From Paracidovorax konjaci (GTDB lineage Bacteria > Pseudomonadota > Gammaproteobacteria > Burkholderiales > Burkholderiaceae_C): a DNA stretch of 64,000 bases. The DNA lies in the NCBI RefSeq assembly GCF_900112675.1, contig NZ_FOMQ01000008.1, forward strand, positions 1 through 64,000, read 5' to 3'. The notes beneath the pieces are model-generated. The model had not been told where the DNA came from. It worked only from the letters and a program-made list of their open reading frames with translations, and made no database searches. Every line of letters begins with the position of its first letter. Within the stretch, counting starts at the first letter, position 1. Below are positions 10,261 to 20,357 of this stretch, piece by piece. The position numbers and the translations under genes were made by a program.

Positions 10261-10569
10261 ATGACGACGACTCCACCCCACGCCGCCCGGCCCGCCGACG
10301 CACTGGCCACCCTCACCGCCGCCCTGGCAGAGCTGCAGGCCGCCCGCATGGCGCCGCACGCCTTCAGCCAGCTCGCGCGCAGCCAGCCGGCGCTGCTCAC
10401 CGCCCTGCCCCCGCGCTACGCCCAGGTGCTCACCGACCTGCTGGACCGCCTCGAATCCTCCGCCCTCTTCTCCGAGGAAAGCTGCTCGTTCAGCCAGAGC
10501 GGCCTCATCGACAACCTGCAGACCTGGATGGACAGGGCAAGCGGCCAGATCGCCGAAGCCACGCCCTGA
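10261..10569 (+). CDS. Small conserved hypothetical protein
   Basis: A 102-aa soluble protein divergent from proA and convergent with holA. It is mostly helical, with an Ala-rich N-terminus, a central [33 protein letters not shown] stretch, and no membrane segment. I chose the ATG at 10261 over an upstream start at 10174 because the latter would overlap the proA promoter area and adds an unlikely Arg/Pro-rich leader. I do not recognise a named domain. Similar short proteins sit in this position in related genomes as far as I recall, but I cannot assign a role. Confidence 0.7.
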   Translation: MTTTPPHAARPADALATLTAALAELQAARMAPHAFSQLARSQPALLTALPPRYAQVLTDLLDRLESSALFSEESCSFSQSGLIDNLQTWMDRASGQIAEATP

Positions 10570-10596
10570 GGCCGGAGGCGACCCACGGAGGGGAAG

Positions 10597-11643
10597 CTAC
10601 CGCACGGCTTTGCACAGCTGCAGCGCCAGCCGGTGCAGGGCCTGCCAGCCGTTGGCGGGCCAGTCGGGCACCTTCAGGCCCTTGACGATGCCGTCCACGG
10701 CATGCGCGGACTGCAGCAGCCGCGCCGCGGAGGCGTCGGAGAAGCGCGGCACGATGCGCTCGAAGAGCCGCTCCTTCGGGCCCCAGACGCGGTTCTCGCG
10801 CAGGGCCATGGGCAGCGGCTTGCCGGCATTCACGGCGTCCTTCACGCGCTTGAGCGAGCGGATGTCCTCCGCCAGCGTCCAGTGGACCAGCACCTCGGCC
10901 TCGCCCTCGGCCTGCAGGCCGTCGAGCATGCGCTGCATGCGCGCCACCTGGCCCGAGAGCACGGCCTCGGAGAGCTTGAAGACGTCGTAGCGCGCCACGT
11001 TGAGCACCGCGGCCTCGACCTGGCTCCACGAGAGTTCGCCGGGCGGGTGCAGCAGCGCGAGTTTCTGGATCTCCTGGTGCGCGGCGAGCAAATTGCCTTC
11101 CACGCGGTCGGCGAAGAACTGCAGCGTGCGCTGCCCTTCCTCTCCGGCCGCCACCCGCTGGCCCTGGACCGCGAGGCGCTGGGCGATCCACTGCGGCAGC
11201 GCGCCGCGCTCCACGGGGTCGATCTGCACGCTCGCGCCTTCGCGGTCGAGTGCCGAGAACCACGCGCCGGTGCGGGTGGCCTTGTCGAGCCGCGGCAGCA
11301 GCACCAGGGTCAGCGTGCTGTCGTTGCCCGCCGCGCTGGCGGCGATCTGCTGCAGCGCCGCGCCGCCGTCCTTGCCGGGCTTGCCCGAGGGGATGCGGAT
11401 CTCCACGATCTGCTTGTCGGCGAAGAGCGAGAGCGAGCCGCCCGCGGCCAGCACGGCGCTCCAGTCGAAGTGCGCGCCGGCCACCGTGTGGCTGCTGCGC
11501 TCGGTGTAGCCCTGCGCGCGCGCGGCCGCACGGATCGCGTCGGCCGCTTCCTGCTGCAGCAGCGGCTCGTCGCCATGCACGGTGTAGAGCGGGCGCACCC
11601 CCTTCTGGAGGTGCGCGGCCAACTGGTTCAGCGCAATTTGCAT
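10597..11643 (-). CDS. holA: DNA polymerase III subunit delta
   Basis: Delta subunit of the clamp loader, which opens the beta clamp. The 348-aa length is normal. Recognisable parts are PLYTVHGDEPLLQQEAADAIR near residue 17, SLSLFADKQIVEIRIPSGKPGK near 65, and FFADRVEGNLLAAHQEIQKLALL near 180. It lies downstream of lptE in the usual leuS-lptE-holA order of betaproteobacteria. A repeat copy fills the 77-bp gap between the two genes. Confidence 0.95.
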   Translation of the reverse strand: MQIALNQLAAHLQKGVRPLYTVHGDEPLLQQEAADAIRAAARAQGYTERSSHTVAGAHFDWSAVLAAGGSLSLFADKQIVEIRIPSGKPGKDGGAALQQIAASAAGNDSTLTLVLLPRLDKATRTGAWFSALDREGASVQIDPVERGALPQWIAQRLAVQGQRVAAGEEGQRTLQFFADRVEGNLLAAHQEIQKLALLHPPGELSWSQVEAAVLNVARYDVFKLSEAVLSGQVARMQRMLDGLQAEGEAEVLVHWTLAEDIRSLKRVKDAVNAGKPLPMALRENRVWGPKERLFERIVPRFSDASAARLLQSAHAVDGIVKGLKVPDWPANGWQALHRLALQLCKAVR

Positions 11644-11670
11644 GGCACGGTGGCACTCATGGCAAAAACC

Positions 11671-11721
11671 CCTTCATGCCGCCTATTCCATTGAATAGTT
11701 TGCTATTAAATACATAGCAAT
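11671..11721 (+). repeat. Copy of the ~50-bp GCCGCC/TTGCTAT repeat
   Basis: One of the best copies. It reads CTTCATGCCGCC, then ATTCCATTGAATAG, then a hairpin with arms TTGCTAT (11700-11706) and ATAGCAA (11714-11720) and a 7-nt loop. It ends directly against the TGA stop of lptE on the minus strand, so it forms the 3' boundary of that gene before holA. Confidence 0.8.
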
Positions 11722-12242
11722 CACCCCTGTGGGCGCGCGGCGGCGAGGCGCCGCAGCAGCTGCTGCACGAGGTCGGTCTGCATGTTGCGGTAGAGCAGCG
11801 CCTCTTCGGCTTCCTTGGCGAGCGCGATGCTTTCGTTGTAGCTCACGTCGCGCTGCTGCAGCAGCTCGGTCGGCGGGATGAGTTCCACGCCCTGCTGGTT
11901 GCGCAGCTTGAAGCGGATGCGCAGGCGCAACTGCAACTCGCGCACCTGGCCGGACGCGTTGTAGCCCACGACCACGCGCTCGCGCTGCTCCGAGAGCAAC
12001 TCGAACACCGTCTCGGCCTTGGGCAGGTCGGCGGGCTCGCGCAGCACCGTGAGGTTGCCGCCCGCGCCGCGCAGGGTGCGCTCCAGTTCGCGCGCCAGCA
12101 GCGAGCCGCCGCCGGCCTGGATGTACATGGTGCGGAACTGGAATTCCGGCGCGCCGCGCAGGCGGAAGCCGCAGGCGGTGAGGCCGGCCGCCAGGGGCGC
12201 CGTGGCCAGCAGGGTCAGGAGCGTGCGTTTGCGCAGCAGCAT
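11721..12242 (-). CDS. lptE: LPS-assembly lipoprotein LptE
   Basis: Outer-membrane lipoprotein that plugs the LptD barrel and takes part in lipopolysaccharide insertion. The 173-aa precursor has an arginine-lysine start, a hydrophobic stretch and the lipobox LTAC (Cys near residue 24), followed by GFRLRGAPEFQFRTMYIQ, typical of LptE/RlpB. The longer frame begins inside the leuS gap; the ATG at 12242 gives a proper signal peptide. leuS ends 52 bp upstream, so the two are probably co-transcribed. Confidence 0.93.
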   Translation of the reverse strand: MLLRKRTLLTLLATAPLAAGLTACGFRLRGAPEFQFRTMYIQAGGGSLLARELERTLRGAGGNLTVLREPADLPKAETVFELLSEQRERVVVGYNASGQVRELQLRLRIRFKLRNQQGVELIPPTELLQQRDVSYNESIALAKEAEEALLYRNMQTDLVQQLLRRLAAARPQG

Positions 12243-12294
12243 GAAGCGGGCTCTCTTCTCTATGCGGTGGGTTCGGTAAACGGGGCGCAACGGG

Positions 12295-14988
12295 TCAGAC
12301 AACCACGTTCACCAGCCGGCCCGGCACGACCACGACCTTCTTGGGCGTGGCGCCGGCGGCGTGCTTGTGGAAGTCCTCGCTCGCGAGGGCGAGGCGCTCG
12401 ATCTCGGCCTTGTCGGCCGAGGCTGGCACGCGGATCGCGCCGCGCAGCTTGCCGTTGACCTGCAGCACCAGTTCGATCTCGTCCTGCACCAGCGCCGCAG
12501 CATCCACCTGCGGCCAGGGCGCATCGAGCAGGTCGCCGAGGGCGCCCGCGTAGCCCAGCTCGCTCCAAAGGCCGTGGGCGATGTGCGGCGTGGCCGGGTA
12601 AATCGCGCGCAGCAGGATGCCGAAGCCCTCGATGAGCGCGACGAGGCCGCCGGGCGCATCCACCGCCTTGAAGTCCTCCAGCGCGTTGAGCATCTTCATC
12701 GCGCCGGAGACGACGGTGTTGTATTGCATGCGCTGGTAGTCGTAGTCCACCTGCTTGAGCACCGTGTGGATCTCCAGGCGCAGGGCCTTGGCCTCCTTGC
12801 CGAAGGGCACGTCCTGCAGGCTGCGCGCGCCCTGGATGGCCGCCTCGGTGGCCGCGGCGTCGATGCCGGTGAGCTTGGCGCCGAAGTTCCACACGCGGCG
12901 CAGGAAGCGGTAGCTGCCCTCCACGGCGGCATCGTTCCACTCCAGCGTGGCCTCGGGCGGCGCGGTGAACATGGTGTAGAGCCGGGCCGTGTCGGCGCCG
13001 TACTTCTCGATCAGCTCCTGCGGATCGACACCGTTGTTCTTGGACTTGGACATCGTGCCCACGCCCTCGTAGTCGATCGGCGTGCCCACCGGCAGGCCGC
13101 CCACGGCGTTCTTGAGGCGCGCACCGGTGACCTTGCCGGCCTCGTCCACGAGGTTCTCCACGTCGTGCGGCCAGAAATACTCCTTGCCGCCCTTGTCGTT
13201 GCAGCGCGAGTAGATGTGGTTGAGCACCATGCCCTGCGTGAGCAGCTTGGTGAAGGGCTCGTCGACCTTCACCAGGCCCAGGTCGCGCATGACCTTGGTC
13301 CAGAAGCGTGCGTAGAGCAAATGCAGGATCGCGTGCTCGATGCCGCCGATGTATTGGTCCATCGGCATCCAGTAGTCGGCGCCGCCGGCCACCATGGCGT
13401 CGGCGTTCTTCGGGTCGCAGTAGCGCATGAAGTACCACGACGAATCCACGAACGTGTCCATGGTGTCGGTCTCGCGGCGCGCGGCCTTGCCGCACACGGG
13501 GCAGGTCACGCCCGCGTGGAAGCCTTCGTGCTTGTGCAGCGGATTACCCGAGCCGTCCGGGATGCAGTCCTGCGGCAGCACCACGGGCAGGTCCTTTTCG
13601 GGCACCGGCACCGCGCCGTGTTCGTCGCAGTGGATGATCGGGATCGGCGTGCCCCAGTAGCGCTGGCGCGAAACGCCCCAGTCGCGCAGGCGCCAGGTGG
13701 TCTTCTTCTCGCCCAGGCCCTTTTCCTGCAGCGAATGGGCCACGGCCGCCACCGCGTCCCGGTAGGAAAGGCCGCTGAAGCTGTCGGAATTGATGGTGAC
13801 GCCGTTCTGCTTGTCGCCGTACCAGTCCTGCCAGCGGTGGTAGTCGAAGGTCTCGCCATCGACCAGCACTACCTGCTTGATCTCGATGCCGTACTTGAGC
13901 GCGAAGGCGAAATCGCGCTCGTCGTGCGCAGGCACGCCCATCACGGCACCGTCGCCATAGCCCATGAGCACGTAGTTGCCCACCCACACGTCCACGGGCT
14001 CGCCCGTGAGCGGGTGCGTCACCGTGAGGCCCGTGCGCACGCCCTTCTTCTCCTGCGTGGCCAGCTCGGCCTCGGTGGTGCCGCCGCTCTTGCACTCTTC
14101 GACGAAGGCCGCCACCTCGGGCCGGGAGCGCGCGGCATGCGCGGCCAGCGGGTGCTCGGGCGCGACGGCGCAGAAGGTCACGCCCATGATGGTGTCGGCA
14201 CGCGTCGTGAAGACGTACATGCGGCCATCGCCGATCAGCAGGCCGTCGTCGCCGCGGATGTCGTGCGTGAAGGCGAAGCGCACGCCCTCGCTCTTGCCGA
14301 TCCAGTTCTCCTGCATGAGCCGCACCTTGTCGGGCCAGCCGGTGAGCGAGGCCTTGGCATTGCCCATCTGCACGTGGTCGAGCAGCTCCTGCGCGTAATC
14401 GGTGATCTTCAGGTAGTAGCCCGGGATCTCGCGCTTTTCGACCAGGGCGCCGGTGCGCCAGCCGCGGCCGTCGATCACCTGCTCGTTGGCCAGCACGGTC
14501 TGGTCCACGGGGTCCCAGTTCACCACCTGGGTCTTGCGGTAGGCGATGCCCTTTTCGAGCATCTTCAGGAACAGCCACTGGTTCCAGCGGTAGTAGTCGG
14601 GGTCGCAGGTGGCGACCTCGCGCGACCAGTCGATGGCCAGCCCCATCGCCTGCATCTGCTTCTTCATGTAGGCGATGTTGTCGTAGGTCCACTGCGCGGG
14701 CGGCACGCCGTTCTTGAGCGCCGCATTCTCGGCCGGCAGGCCGAAGGCATCCCACCCCATGGGCATCAGCACGTTGTGGCCGTTCATGCGCAGGTAGCGC
14801 GTGAGCATGTCGTTGATCGTGTAGTTGCGCACATGGCCCATGTGCAGCTTGCCGCTGGGGTAGGGCAGCATCGAGCAGGCATAGAACTTCTTCTTGCCCG
14901 CGTCTTCGGTCACGCGGTAGGCATCGCGGGCGGTCCAGTGGCTGTGCGCGGCGCGCTCGACCTCGGCAGGGGTGTATTTGTCTTGCAT
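12295..14988 (-). CDS. leuS: Leucyl-tRNA synthetase
   Basis: Charges tRNA-Leu with leucine. The 897-aa protein has the HIGH-type motif in [18 protein letters not shown] near residue 45, an editing domain in the middle, and the signature [15 protein letters not shown] near 165. The usual KMSKS loop reads TMSKSKNNG, with Thr in place of the first Lys and the functionally key second Lys kept. The frame begins eight codons earlier, but [18 protein letters not shown] is the family start. It leads the leuS-lptE-holA set. Confidence 0.97.
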   Translation of the reverse strand: MQDKYTPAEVERAAHSHWTARDAYRVTEDAGKKKFYACSMLPYPSGKLHMGHVRNYTINDMLTRYLRMNGHNVLMPMGWDAFGLPAENAALKNGVPPAQWTYDNIAYMKKQMQAMGLAIDWSREVATCDPDYYRWNQWLFLKMLEKGIAYRKTQVVNWDPVDQTVLANEQVIDGRGWRTGALVEKREIPGYYLKITDYAQELLDHVQMGNAKASLTGWPDKVRLMQENWIGKSEGVRFAFTHDIRGDDGLLIGDGRMYVFTTRADTIMGVTFCAVAPEHPLAAHAARSRPEVAAFVEECKSGGTTEAELATQEKKGVRTGLTVTHPLTGEPVDVWVGNYVLMGYGDGAVMGVPAHDERDFAFALKYGIEIKQVVLVDGETFDYHRWQDWYGDKQNGVTINSDSFSGLSYRDAVAAVAHSLQEKGLGEKKTTWRLRDWGVSRQRYWGTPIPIIHCDEHGAVPVPEKDLPVVLPQDCIPDGSGNPLHKHEGFHAGVTCPVCGKAARRETDTMDTFVDSSWYFMRYCDPKNADAMVAGGADYWMPMDQYIGGIEHAILHLLYARFWTKVMRDLGLVKVDEPFTKLLTQGMVLNHIYSRCNDKGGKEYFWPHDVENLVDEAGKVTGARLKNAVGGLPVGTPIDYEGVGTMSKSKNNGVDPQELIEKYGADTARLYTMFTAPPEATLEWNDAAVEGSYRFLRRVWNFGAKLTGIDAAATEAAIQGARSLQDVPFGKEAKALRLEIHTVLKQVDYDYQRMQYNTVVSGAMKMLNALEDFKAVDAPGGLVALIEGFGILLRAIYPATPHIAHGLWSELGYAGALGDLLDAPWPQVDAAALVQDEIELVLQVNGKLRGAIRVPASADKAEIERLALASEDFHKHAAGATPKKVVVVPGRLVNVVV

Positions 14989-15085
14989 GGAAAAAGTGGG
15001 GCCGGGCCGCACGCGCGGCCACCGTCATGTCGGAGGGAGGATTCGGCGGGGATTTTAGGCGCGATGCGCTGCCAGCCCCGCGGCT

Positions 15086-15532
15086 TTACCGGCTGCCCGG
15101 GGCAGGCAGTGCCGGCGCCGGCCCGGGATCGGCCACGAAACCGATGCGGTGCAGGCCGGCGGCATGCGCCGCGCCCATCACCTCCACCACGCGGCCATAG
15201 GGCACGGCCGCGTCGGCGCGCAGCTGTACCTCGGTGTCCGGCCGCTCGGCCGCGATGCGGCGCAGGCGCCCGGCGAGCGTGCCGCCGTCCATCGGCTCGT
15301 CGGCCAGGTACACCTGCCCCTGCGCATCGATCGCCACGGTCACCGCGCCGGCCGGCGCGCCCGCGGAAGTGCCGTCGGCGCGCGGCAGGTCGAGCCGGAT
15401 GGCGCTCGCCAGCAGCGGTGCCGTGAGGATGAAGATCACCACCAGCACCAGCATCACGTCCACCAGGGGCGTCATGTTGATGTCGCTCATCGGCTTGGGA
15501 GCCGTGGTGCGTTCGAGGCGGCCGAATGCCAT
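15086..15532 (-). CDS. exbD: Biopolymer transport protein ExbD
   Basis: Energy-transducing subunit that works with ExbB to use the proton gradient for TonB- or TolA-type systems. The 148-aa protein has one N-terminal membrane helix (about 23-43) with MTPLVDVMLVLVVIFI, including the essential aspartate at residue 25, then a periplasmic domain. The start at 15532 lies 35 bp after the exbB stop. No tonB is adjacent, so the partner is unknown from this window. Confidence 0.93.
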   Translation of the reverse strand: MAFGRLERTTAPKPMSDINMTPLVDVMLVLVVIFILTAPLLASAIRLDLPRADGTSAGAPAGAVTVAIDAQGQVYLADEPMDGGTLAGRLRRIAAERPDTEVQLRADAAVPYGRVVEVMGAAHAAGLHRIGFVADPGPAPALPAPGSR

Positions 15533-15567
15533 GGCGTGGGTACGGGCGTGCGTGAAGGTCGCGGGGT

Positions 15568-16230
15568 TCAGTCGCCGGAGGGCGCATCCAGCAGGAGTTC
15601 GCGCAGGTCGCGCGCGAAGCCCTCGAGGTCGGCCTCGACACGCCCGATCCAGCGCCCGAAGAGGTTGTAGGCCAGCACGGCGGGAATCGCCACCGCCAGC
15701 CCCGCCGCAGTCATCACGAGCGCTTCGCCCACGGGGCCCGCGACCCGTTCGATCGTGACCTGCCCGCCACCGGCCAGCGCCGTGAGTGCATGGTAGATGC
15801 CCCAGACCGTTCCCAGCAGCCCCACGAAGGGCGCCGTGGACCCGACGGTGGCCAGCAGCACCTGCCCGAACTGCAGGCGGCCCAGCACGCGGTGCAGCGC
15901 GTCCCGCAGCACGCGGGTGAGCTGCTGCGCCCGGTGGCCGCTCGCGGCCAGGGTGCCGGCCTGCGCCCCGTCCGCCACGCGGGCCGCGGCATCCACGAGC
16001 GGCAGCACGAGGCCGTCGCGGTCGAACGATTCCAGGCGCTGCGCGGCCACGGTCAGCGAGGGCGCCTGCCAGAACGCCGCCGTACTGCGCTCCACGCCGG
16101 AGACCGCGCGCCGCAGCAGCCGCGCCTTCCAGAGGATGACGACCCAGCTCGCCACCGACATGGCGAGCAGCAGCACCGCCGAGATGCGGGTGACCATGTC
16201 TCCCTGGTGCCACCAGTGCCAAGCGTTCAT
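15568..16230 (-). CDS. exbB: MotA/TolQ/ExbB family proton channel protein
   Basis: A 220-aa inner-membrane protein with three predicted helices (roughly 15-37, 120-145 and 165-190). Family motifs are LLATVGSTAPFVGLLGTVWGIYHAL in the second helix region and GEALVMTAAGLAVAIPAVLAYN in the third. It pairs with the ExbD gene just downstream and follows dapB. TolQ is the alternative name, but the short length and ExbD neighbour favour ExbB. Confidence 0.92.
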   Translation of the reverse strand: MNAWHWWHQGDMVTRISAVLLLAMSVASWVVILWKARLLRRAVSGVERSTAAFWQAPSLTVAAQRLESFDRDGLVLPLVDAAARVADGAQAGTLAASGHRAQQLTRVLRDALHRVLGRLQFGQVLLATVGSTAPFVGLLGTVWGIYHALTALAGGGQVTIERVAGPVGEALVMTAAGLAVAIPAVLAYNLFGRWIGRVEADLEGFARDLRELLLDAPSGD

Positions 16231-16305
16231 GGATGCGCCACTGCGAAAAAAAGGGGGAGGGAAAGGTGCGCGGGCTGCGAAGCGTGCCGCAGGCCGCGCG
16301 GTGGA

Positions 16306-17166
16306 TCAGCCGTGCAGGCCGAGCACGTCGAACATGTCGAACAGCCCCGTGCGGTGGTCCGCCAGGAAACGCACCGCGCGCAGGCTGCCCTGCGCATAGC
16401 CGGCCCGGTTCGAAGACTTGTGCGTGATCTCGATGCGCTCGCCGGTGCCGGCGAACAGCACGGTGTGGTCGCCCACGATGTCGCCGCCGCGCACCGCCGC
16501 GAACCCGATGGTGGACGGATCGCGCTCGCCCGTTACGCCCTCTCGGCCGTACACGGCGCAGTCCTTCAGGTCTCGGCCCAGGGCCCCGGCGATGACCTCG
16601 CCCATCTTGAGCGCGGTGCCCGAAGGCGCATCGACCTTGTGGCGGTGGTGGGCTTCGATGATCTCGATGTCGTAGCCGGTGGAAAGCGCCTTCGCGGCCA
16701 TCTCCAGCAGCTTCAGCGTGACGTTCACGCCCACGCTCATGTTGGGCGCCATGACGATGGCCGTGCGCTGCGCGTATGCGGCGATCTCGGCCTTCTGGGC
16801 CTCCGTGAAGCCCGTCGTGCCGATCACGGCCTTCACGCCGCGTTCCGCGCAGACGGCCAGGTGGGCCAGCGTGCCTTCGGGCCGCGTGAAATCGATCAGC
16901 ACGTCGGCCCGGGCCAGGCCTTCGTGCAGGTCGGCGGTGATCGCGACGCCGCTGGCGTGGCCCAGGAACGCCGTGGCGTCCGAACCGATGGCCGGGCTGG
17001 CCGCGACATCGAGCGCGCCCGCGAGCACCAGATCGCCGCCGCTGTCGCGGATCGCCTCGACGAGCATGCGGCCCATGCGGCCGGACACCCCCGCCACGGC
17101 CACGCGGCACGGGGCCGCGCCAGCGGCAGAAGAGGAAGACGGGGACGGGGAGGCAGGCACGGTCAT
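16306..17166 (-). CDS. dapB: 4-hydroxy-tetrahydrodipicolinate reductase
   Basis: Lysine and diaminopimelate synthesis step that reduces HTPA with NAD(P)H. The 286-aa product has a Ser/Ala-rich leader, the dinucleotide motif [14 protein letters not shown] near residue 22, IGTTGF near 120, the active-site stretch [16 protein letters not shown] near 185, and a C-terminal GLHG. The start is the ATG at 17166; longer frames run back through bamE. It sits between bamE and exbB, all leftward. Confidence 0.96.
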   Translation of the reverse strand: MTVPASPSPSSSSAAGAAPCRVAVAGVSGRMGRMLVEAIRDSGGDLVLAGALDVAASPAIGSDATAFLGHASGVAITADLHEGLARADVLIDFTRPEGTLAHLAVCAERGVKAVIGTTGFTEAQKAEIAAYAQRTAIVMAPNMSVGVNVTLKLLEMAAKALSTGYDIEIIEAHHRHKVDAPSGTALKMGEVIAGALGRDLKDCAVYGREGVTGERDPSTIGFAAVRGGDIVGDHTVLFAGTGERIEITHKSSNRAGYAQGSLRAVRFLADHRTGLFDMFDVLGLHG

Positions 17167-17263
17167 GGCGCGGTGGGGCAAAAGGGGCGGACGGGAAGCG
17201 GATCCGGCGTTGCCGGCGCAGCGGGGATCCGTGGGGACCCGCGCGCCTGCGCCTGCGGACCGG

Positions 17264-17833
17264 TCAGCGGTTGGTGGATTCCAGCGGCGGGTAGCTGGAG
17301 GGCGGCGGCGGCACGGCGGAATCGGCCGGCTCCGGCAGCGTCGCAGCGGCGGCCTTGGGATACTTGGCGAGCTGCTCGGGCGTGGCTTCGAGCACCGGCA
17401 CCTTGGGCGGCGACTTGCGCGCCGAGCCCAGCGTGGCGACGAACTCGGCTTCGGTGGGCATCTCGTCGCCCACGGCGCGCTCGAAGGCATCGCCCTTGAA
17501 GTAGACCGTGAGCTTGCGCGACTGCGCATCGACGCCGGGACGCTTGAGCGTGAAGACGTATTCCCAGCGGTCGGCGTGGAAGAGGCTGGTCAGGAGCGGC
17601 GTGCCCAGGATCTCCTTGACCTGCTGGCGCGACATGCCGGGCTGCAGCGCCTCGACCTGCTCGCGCGAGACGAAATTGCCCTGGACGACCTCGACCTTGT
17701 AGGGTGTGACCATGCTCACGACGCGGTTGCTGGCGCCATTGAAACTGCCGCAGGCCGAGAGGCCCGCGCCGAGCAACAGGATCAGGCCCATTCGGGCGCT
17801 GCGACGGGCGTGGACGGACATGGAAATAGGCAT
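17264..17833 (-). CDS. bamE: Outer membrane assembly factor BamE
   Basis: Lipoprotein of the BAM complex that helps insert outer-membrane proteins. The 189-aa precursor has an SmpA/OmlA domain: [31 protein letters not shown] after the lipobox LSAC, then WEYVF. The tail after residue ~130 is rich in Pro and Ala and looks disordered. ATG codons at 17833 and 17821 are both possible and neither has a clear ribosome site. It is divergent from fur, a common pairing in this group. Confidence 0.93.
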   Translation of the reverse strand: MPISMSVHARRSARMGLILLLGAGLSACGSFNGASNRVVSMVTPYKVEVVQGNFVSREQVEALQPGMSRQQVKEILGTPLLTSLFHADRWEYVFTLKRPGVDAQSRKLTVYFKGDAFERAVGDEMPTEAEFVATLGSARKSPPKVPVLEATPEQLAKYPKAAAATLPEPADSAVPPPPSSYPPLESTNR

Positions 17834-17851
17834 AGACGATATGATCGAACC

Positions 17852-17857
17852 ATTGTA
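17852..17857 (-). promoter_or_regulatory. Candidate bamE -10 element
   Basis: TACAAT on the minus strand is a near-consensus -10 box in the 79-bp fur/bamE gap. A start about seven bases on would leave only around 12 nt before the first bamE ATG. No convincing -35 box is visible. Confidence 0.45.
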
Positions 17858-17912
17858 GCGGCTGGTCTCCCAGGCCTTGGCGCGCGCCCTCAGGCACACG
17901 AACGACCCTGTC

Positions 17913-18353
17913 ATGACGAACATCGACGAACTCAAGAGCACCGGGCTCAAGGCCACCCTTCCACGCCTGAAGATCCTGGAGATCTTCCAGAAGGGCGCGC
18001 AGCGCCACATGACGGCCGAAGATGTCTTCCGCGTTCTCCTCGACGAGCGCTCGGACATCGGCCTGGCCACCGTCTACCGCGTGCTCACGCAGTTCGAGCA
18101 GGCCGACATCCTGATCCGCAGCAATTTCGAGAGCGGCAAGGCGGTGTACGAGCTCAACGAAGGCCAGCACCATGACCACTTCATCTGCATGGTCTGCGGC
18201 AAGGTCGAGGAATTCTTCGATCCCGAGATCGAGAAGCGCCAGCAACTGGTGGCCAAGGCCAAGGGCTGGGTCGTGCAGGACCACTCGATGGCGCTCTACG
18301 GGCAATGCGCCACCTGCGCAAAAGCGTCCAGCACGCGCCGGCTGACCGACTGA
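17913..18353 (+). CDS. fur: Ferric uptake regulator Fur
   Basis: Iron-sensing DNA-binding repressor. The 146-aa protein has the winged-helix domain with [36 protein letters not shown], the metal-binding HHDHFIC segment, and zinc cysteines in CMVCGKV near residue 92 and CATCAKA near 131. The ATG at 17913 is the family start ([20 protein letters not shown]). Divergent from bamE and convergent with hprK. Confidence 0.97.
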   Translation: MTNIDELKSTGLKATLPRLKILEIFQKGAQRHMTAEDVFRVLLDERSDIGLATVYRVLTQFEQADILIRSNFESGKAVYELNEGQHHDHFICMVCGKVEEFFDPEIEKRQQLVAKAKGWVVQDHSMALYGQCATCAKASSTRRLTD

Positions 18354-18362
18354 TTTCCTGAA

Positions 18363-18381
18363 GGGCGCCCGATAGGCGCCC
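18363..18381. terminator. Hairpin between convergent fur and hprK
   Basis: GGGCGCC-CGATA-GGCGCCC is a perfect 7-bp stem with a 5-nt loop, ten bases after the fur stop. There is no T-run on either side, so intrinsic termination is not certain. Its place between two convergent genes favours a 3'-end role. Confidence 0.45.
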
Positions 18382-18409
18382 CACCCGCGGCAGCCGCCGC
18401 CGCGGGGCC

Positions 18410-19366
18410 TCAGGAGCCGTCGCGCTGCTCCATGGCACGGCGGTGGCGCTCGACGAATTCCTGGTAGGTATCGATGCCGCGCAGGTTGAGGATGGTGTTG
18501 CGCACCGCCGCCTCCACCAGCACGGCGATGTTGCGGCCGGCCACCACCTGAATCACCACCTTGAGCACAGGTACGCCGAGCACATCCTGCGTCAATGGCT
18601 CGTAGGGCAGGCGTTCGTATTCGCGCTCCAGCGTTTCCTTGCGCACCAGATGGACGATGAGGCGCAGCCGCATCTTGCGGCGCACCGCCGTCTCGCCAAA
18701 GATGGCGCGGATGTCGAGCAGGCCGATGCCGCGCACTTCGAGCAGGTTCTGCAGCAGATCGGGGCACTTGCCCTCGATCGTGGTCTGGTTGATGCGGAAG
18801 AAATCCACCGCATCGTCGGCGACGAGCCCGTTGCCGCGCGATATGAGTTCCAGTCCCAGCTCGCTCTTACCCAGGCCCGACTCCCCGGTGATGAGCACCC
18901 CCAGCCCCAGGATGTCCATGAACACGCCGTGCATGGTGGTGCGGTCGGCGAAATGCTTGGACAAATAGGCCCGCAGCACATCGATCACGAAGGCCGACGA
19001 CTCGTGCGTCGAGAACATCGGGATCTGCGCGCGCTCGCACATCGACAGCAGCGCATCGGGCGCCATCTGGTTGTCGGCGAGCACCAGCACCGGCGGCTCG
19101 AGGGTCACGATGCGTGCGATGCGCCGCTTGCAATCCTCGGGCGTGGCATTGGTGAGGTAGGCGATCTCGCGCTCGCCCAGGATCTGCACCCGGTAGGGAT
19201 GGATGTAGTTCAGGTAGCCGACGAGATCGGCGCCGGAGCGCGCAGAGCGTACGGCCACCTCGTCGAAGCGGCGCTCGGAGGCGCCCAGACCCGCCACCCA
19301 TTCCCACTTCAGGGGAGAACGGAATTCCTCGAAGAGGACATCGGCGCTGACGACGTTGGGCTTCAC
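18410..19366 (-). CDS. hprK: HPr kinase/phosphorylase
   Basis: Bifunctional enzyme that phosphorylates or dephosphorylates HPr on a serine. In betaproteobacteria it belongs to a regulatory PTS with little sugar transport. The 318-aa protein has the Walker A loop [14 protein letters not shown] near residue 155 and the HprK signature [15 protein letters not shown] near 208. The start is a GTG ([15 protein letters not shown] follows), and no in-frame ATG exists nearby upstream. It is the last gene of hpf-ptsN-hprK. Confidence 0.95.
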   Translation of the reverse strand: MKPNVVSADVLFEEFRSPLKWEWVAGLGASERRFDEVAVRSARSGADLVGYLNYIHPYRVQILGEREIAYLTNATPEDCKRRIARIVTLEPPVLVLADNQMAPDALLSMCERAQIPMFSTHESSAFVIDVLRAYLSKHFADRTTMHGVFMDILGLGVLITGESGLGKSELGLELISRGNGLVADDAVDFFRINQTTIEGKCPDLLQNLLEVRGIGLLDIRAIFGETAVRRKMRLRLIVHLVRKETLEREYERLPYEPLTQDVLGVPVLKVVIQVVAGRNIAVLVEAAVRNTILNLRGIDTYQEFVERHRRAMEQRDGS

Positions 19367-19402
19367 AGGGTGCGAGCCATCAGGTCGGGAGAGGCCGCCG
19401 GA

Positions 19403-19873
19403 TCAGGCCGTGGCCTGGGCCGATTGCCAGCCGGCGATGAGGCCGTGCAGCTCGGCGGCATCGGTCGAGCCCTTGATGCGCTCTCGCAGCGGACCGTCGC
19501 TCAGCAGCTCGGCGATCTCCGAGAGGATTTCCAGGTGCTTCTGGGTTGCCGCTTCCGGCACGAGCAGGAAGATCAACAAGCCGACCGGCTGCTCGTCCGG
19601 AGCGTCGAACCCGATGGGATGTGCCAGTTGGAAGACGGCGGCCATGGGCGCCTTCAGCCCCTTGATGCGGCCGTGGGGAATCGCCACGCCATGTCCCAAG
19701 CCGGTCGAGCCCAGGCGTTCGCGGGCGAAGAGGCTGTCGGTGATGAGCGCGCGCGACAGGCCGTGCTGGCTCTCGAACAACAGCCCGGCCTCCTCGAATG
19801 CACGCTTTTTGCTGGTGGCATCGACGCTCACGAGCACTTGAGCGGCCGGCAGTATGGAAGCAAGACGGTTCAT
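19403..19873 (-). CDS. ptsN: PTS IIA-like nitrogen-regulatory protein PtsN
   Basis: EIIA-Ntr, end acceptor of the nitrogen PTS phosphorelay. In other proteobacteria it controls K+ transport through TrkA and Kdp, among other targets. The 156-aa protein carries the phospho-histidine in GLGHGVAIPHGRIKG near residue 66 and LLIFLLVPEAATQKHLEILSEIAELL near 100. It is followed by hprK after 36 bp. A terminator-like hairpin separates it from hpf upstream. Confidence 0.95.
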   Translation of the reverse strand: MNRLASILPAAQVLVSVDATSKKRAFEEAGLLFESQHGLSRALITDSLFARERLGSTGLGHGVAIPHGRIKGLKAPMAAVFQLAHPIGFDAPDEQPVGLLIFLLVPEAATQKHLEILSEIAELLSDGPLRERIKGSTDAAELHGLIAGWQSAQATA

Positions 19874-19934
19874 GGTGAAGGGTTGCGATTATGCACCCCC
19901 TAGCATAAACCCTGAGCCCTTGATAAAGGGCATG

Positions 19935-19960
19935 AAAAAGCCGCCTTTCACGGCGGCTTT
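19935..19960 (-). terminator. Intrinsic terminator between hpf and ptsN
   Basis: On the minus strand, AAAGCCGCC and GGCGGCTTT form a perfect 9-bp stem around a 6-nt loop, followed by a T-run. It points in the direction of hpf transcription, so hpf can be expressed as a monocistronic message, with ptsN-hprK depending on read-through or a separate promoter. Confidence 0.8.
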
Positions 19961-20024
19961 GCGGGCAATGCGGGGATCGGGTGTCAGAAAACCCCGCCCA
20001 CCCGGGGTGCGGCAGGGTGCCCGG

Positions 20025-20357
20025 TCAGGCGGGCTGGGCGCGCTTGAGCGGGCAGTGGTGGTCCTGCAGGCGGTCCTTGTGGCGCACGACCTGCCGATCG
20101 AGCTTGTCCACGAGTTCGTCCACCGCGGCGTAGAGGTCGGAATGCGAACTCTCGGCGAACAGGTCGCTGCCCTTGACGTGTACGTTGCATTCCGCGCGCT
20201 GGCGCTTGTCCTTCTCCTTCTGCTTTTCGACGGTTAGAAGCACCTTCACATCGACCACCTGGTCGAAATGCCGGCTGATCCGGTCCAGCTTGCCCGTCAC
20301 ATAGTTGCGCAGTGCGGGGGTGACATCGAGGTGGTGGCCGCTGATCGTCAGGTTCAT
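20025..20357 (-). CDS. hpf: Ribosome hibernation promoting factor
   Basis: A 110-aa protein of the HPF/RaiA family that binds the 30S decoding region and promotes ribosome dimers in slow growth. It starts [24 protein letters not shown], with [31 protein letters not shown] in the second half. It is the short form without the C-terminal dimerisation domain. I chose the ATG at 20357 because AAGGAGA lies about eight bases before it; a TTG two codons further up is less likely. A second HPF-like gene is at 61705. Confidence 0.94.
   Translation of the reverse strand: MNLTISGHHLDVTPALRNYVTGKLDRISRHFDQVVDVKVLLTVEKQKEKDKRQRAECNVHVKGSDLFAESSHSDLYAAVDELVDKLDRQVVRHKDRLQDHHCPLKRAQPA

Noticed and set aside
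12361-15426. Plus-strand open frame of over 1,000 codons opposite leuS
   Set aside because: Exact shadow of leuS on the other strand, with low-complexity composition and no ribosome site.
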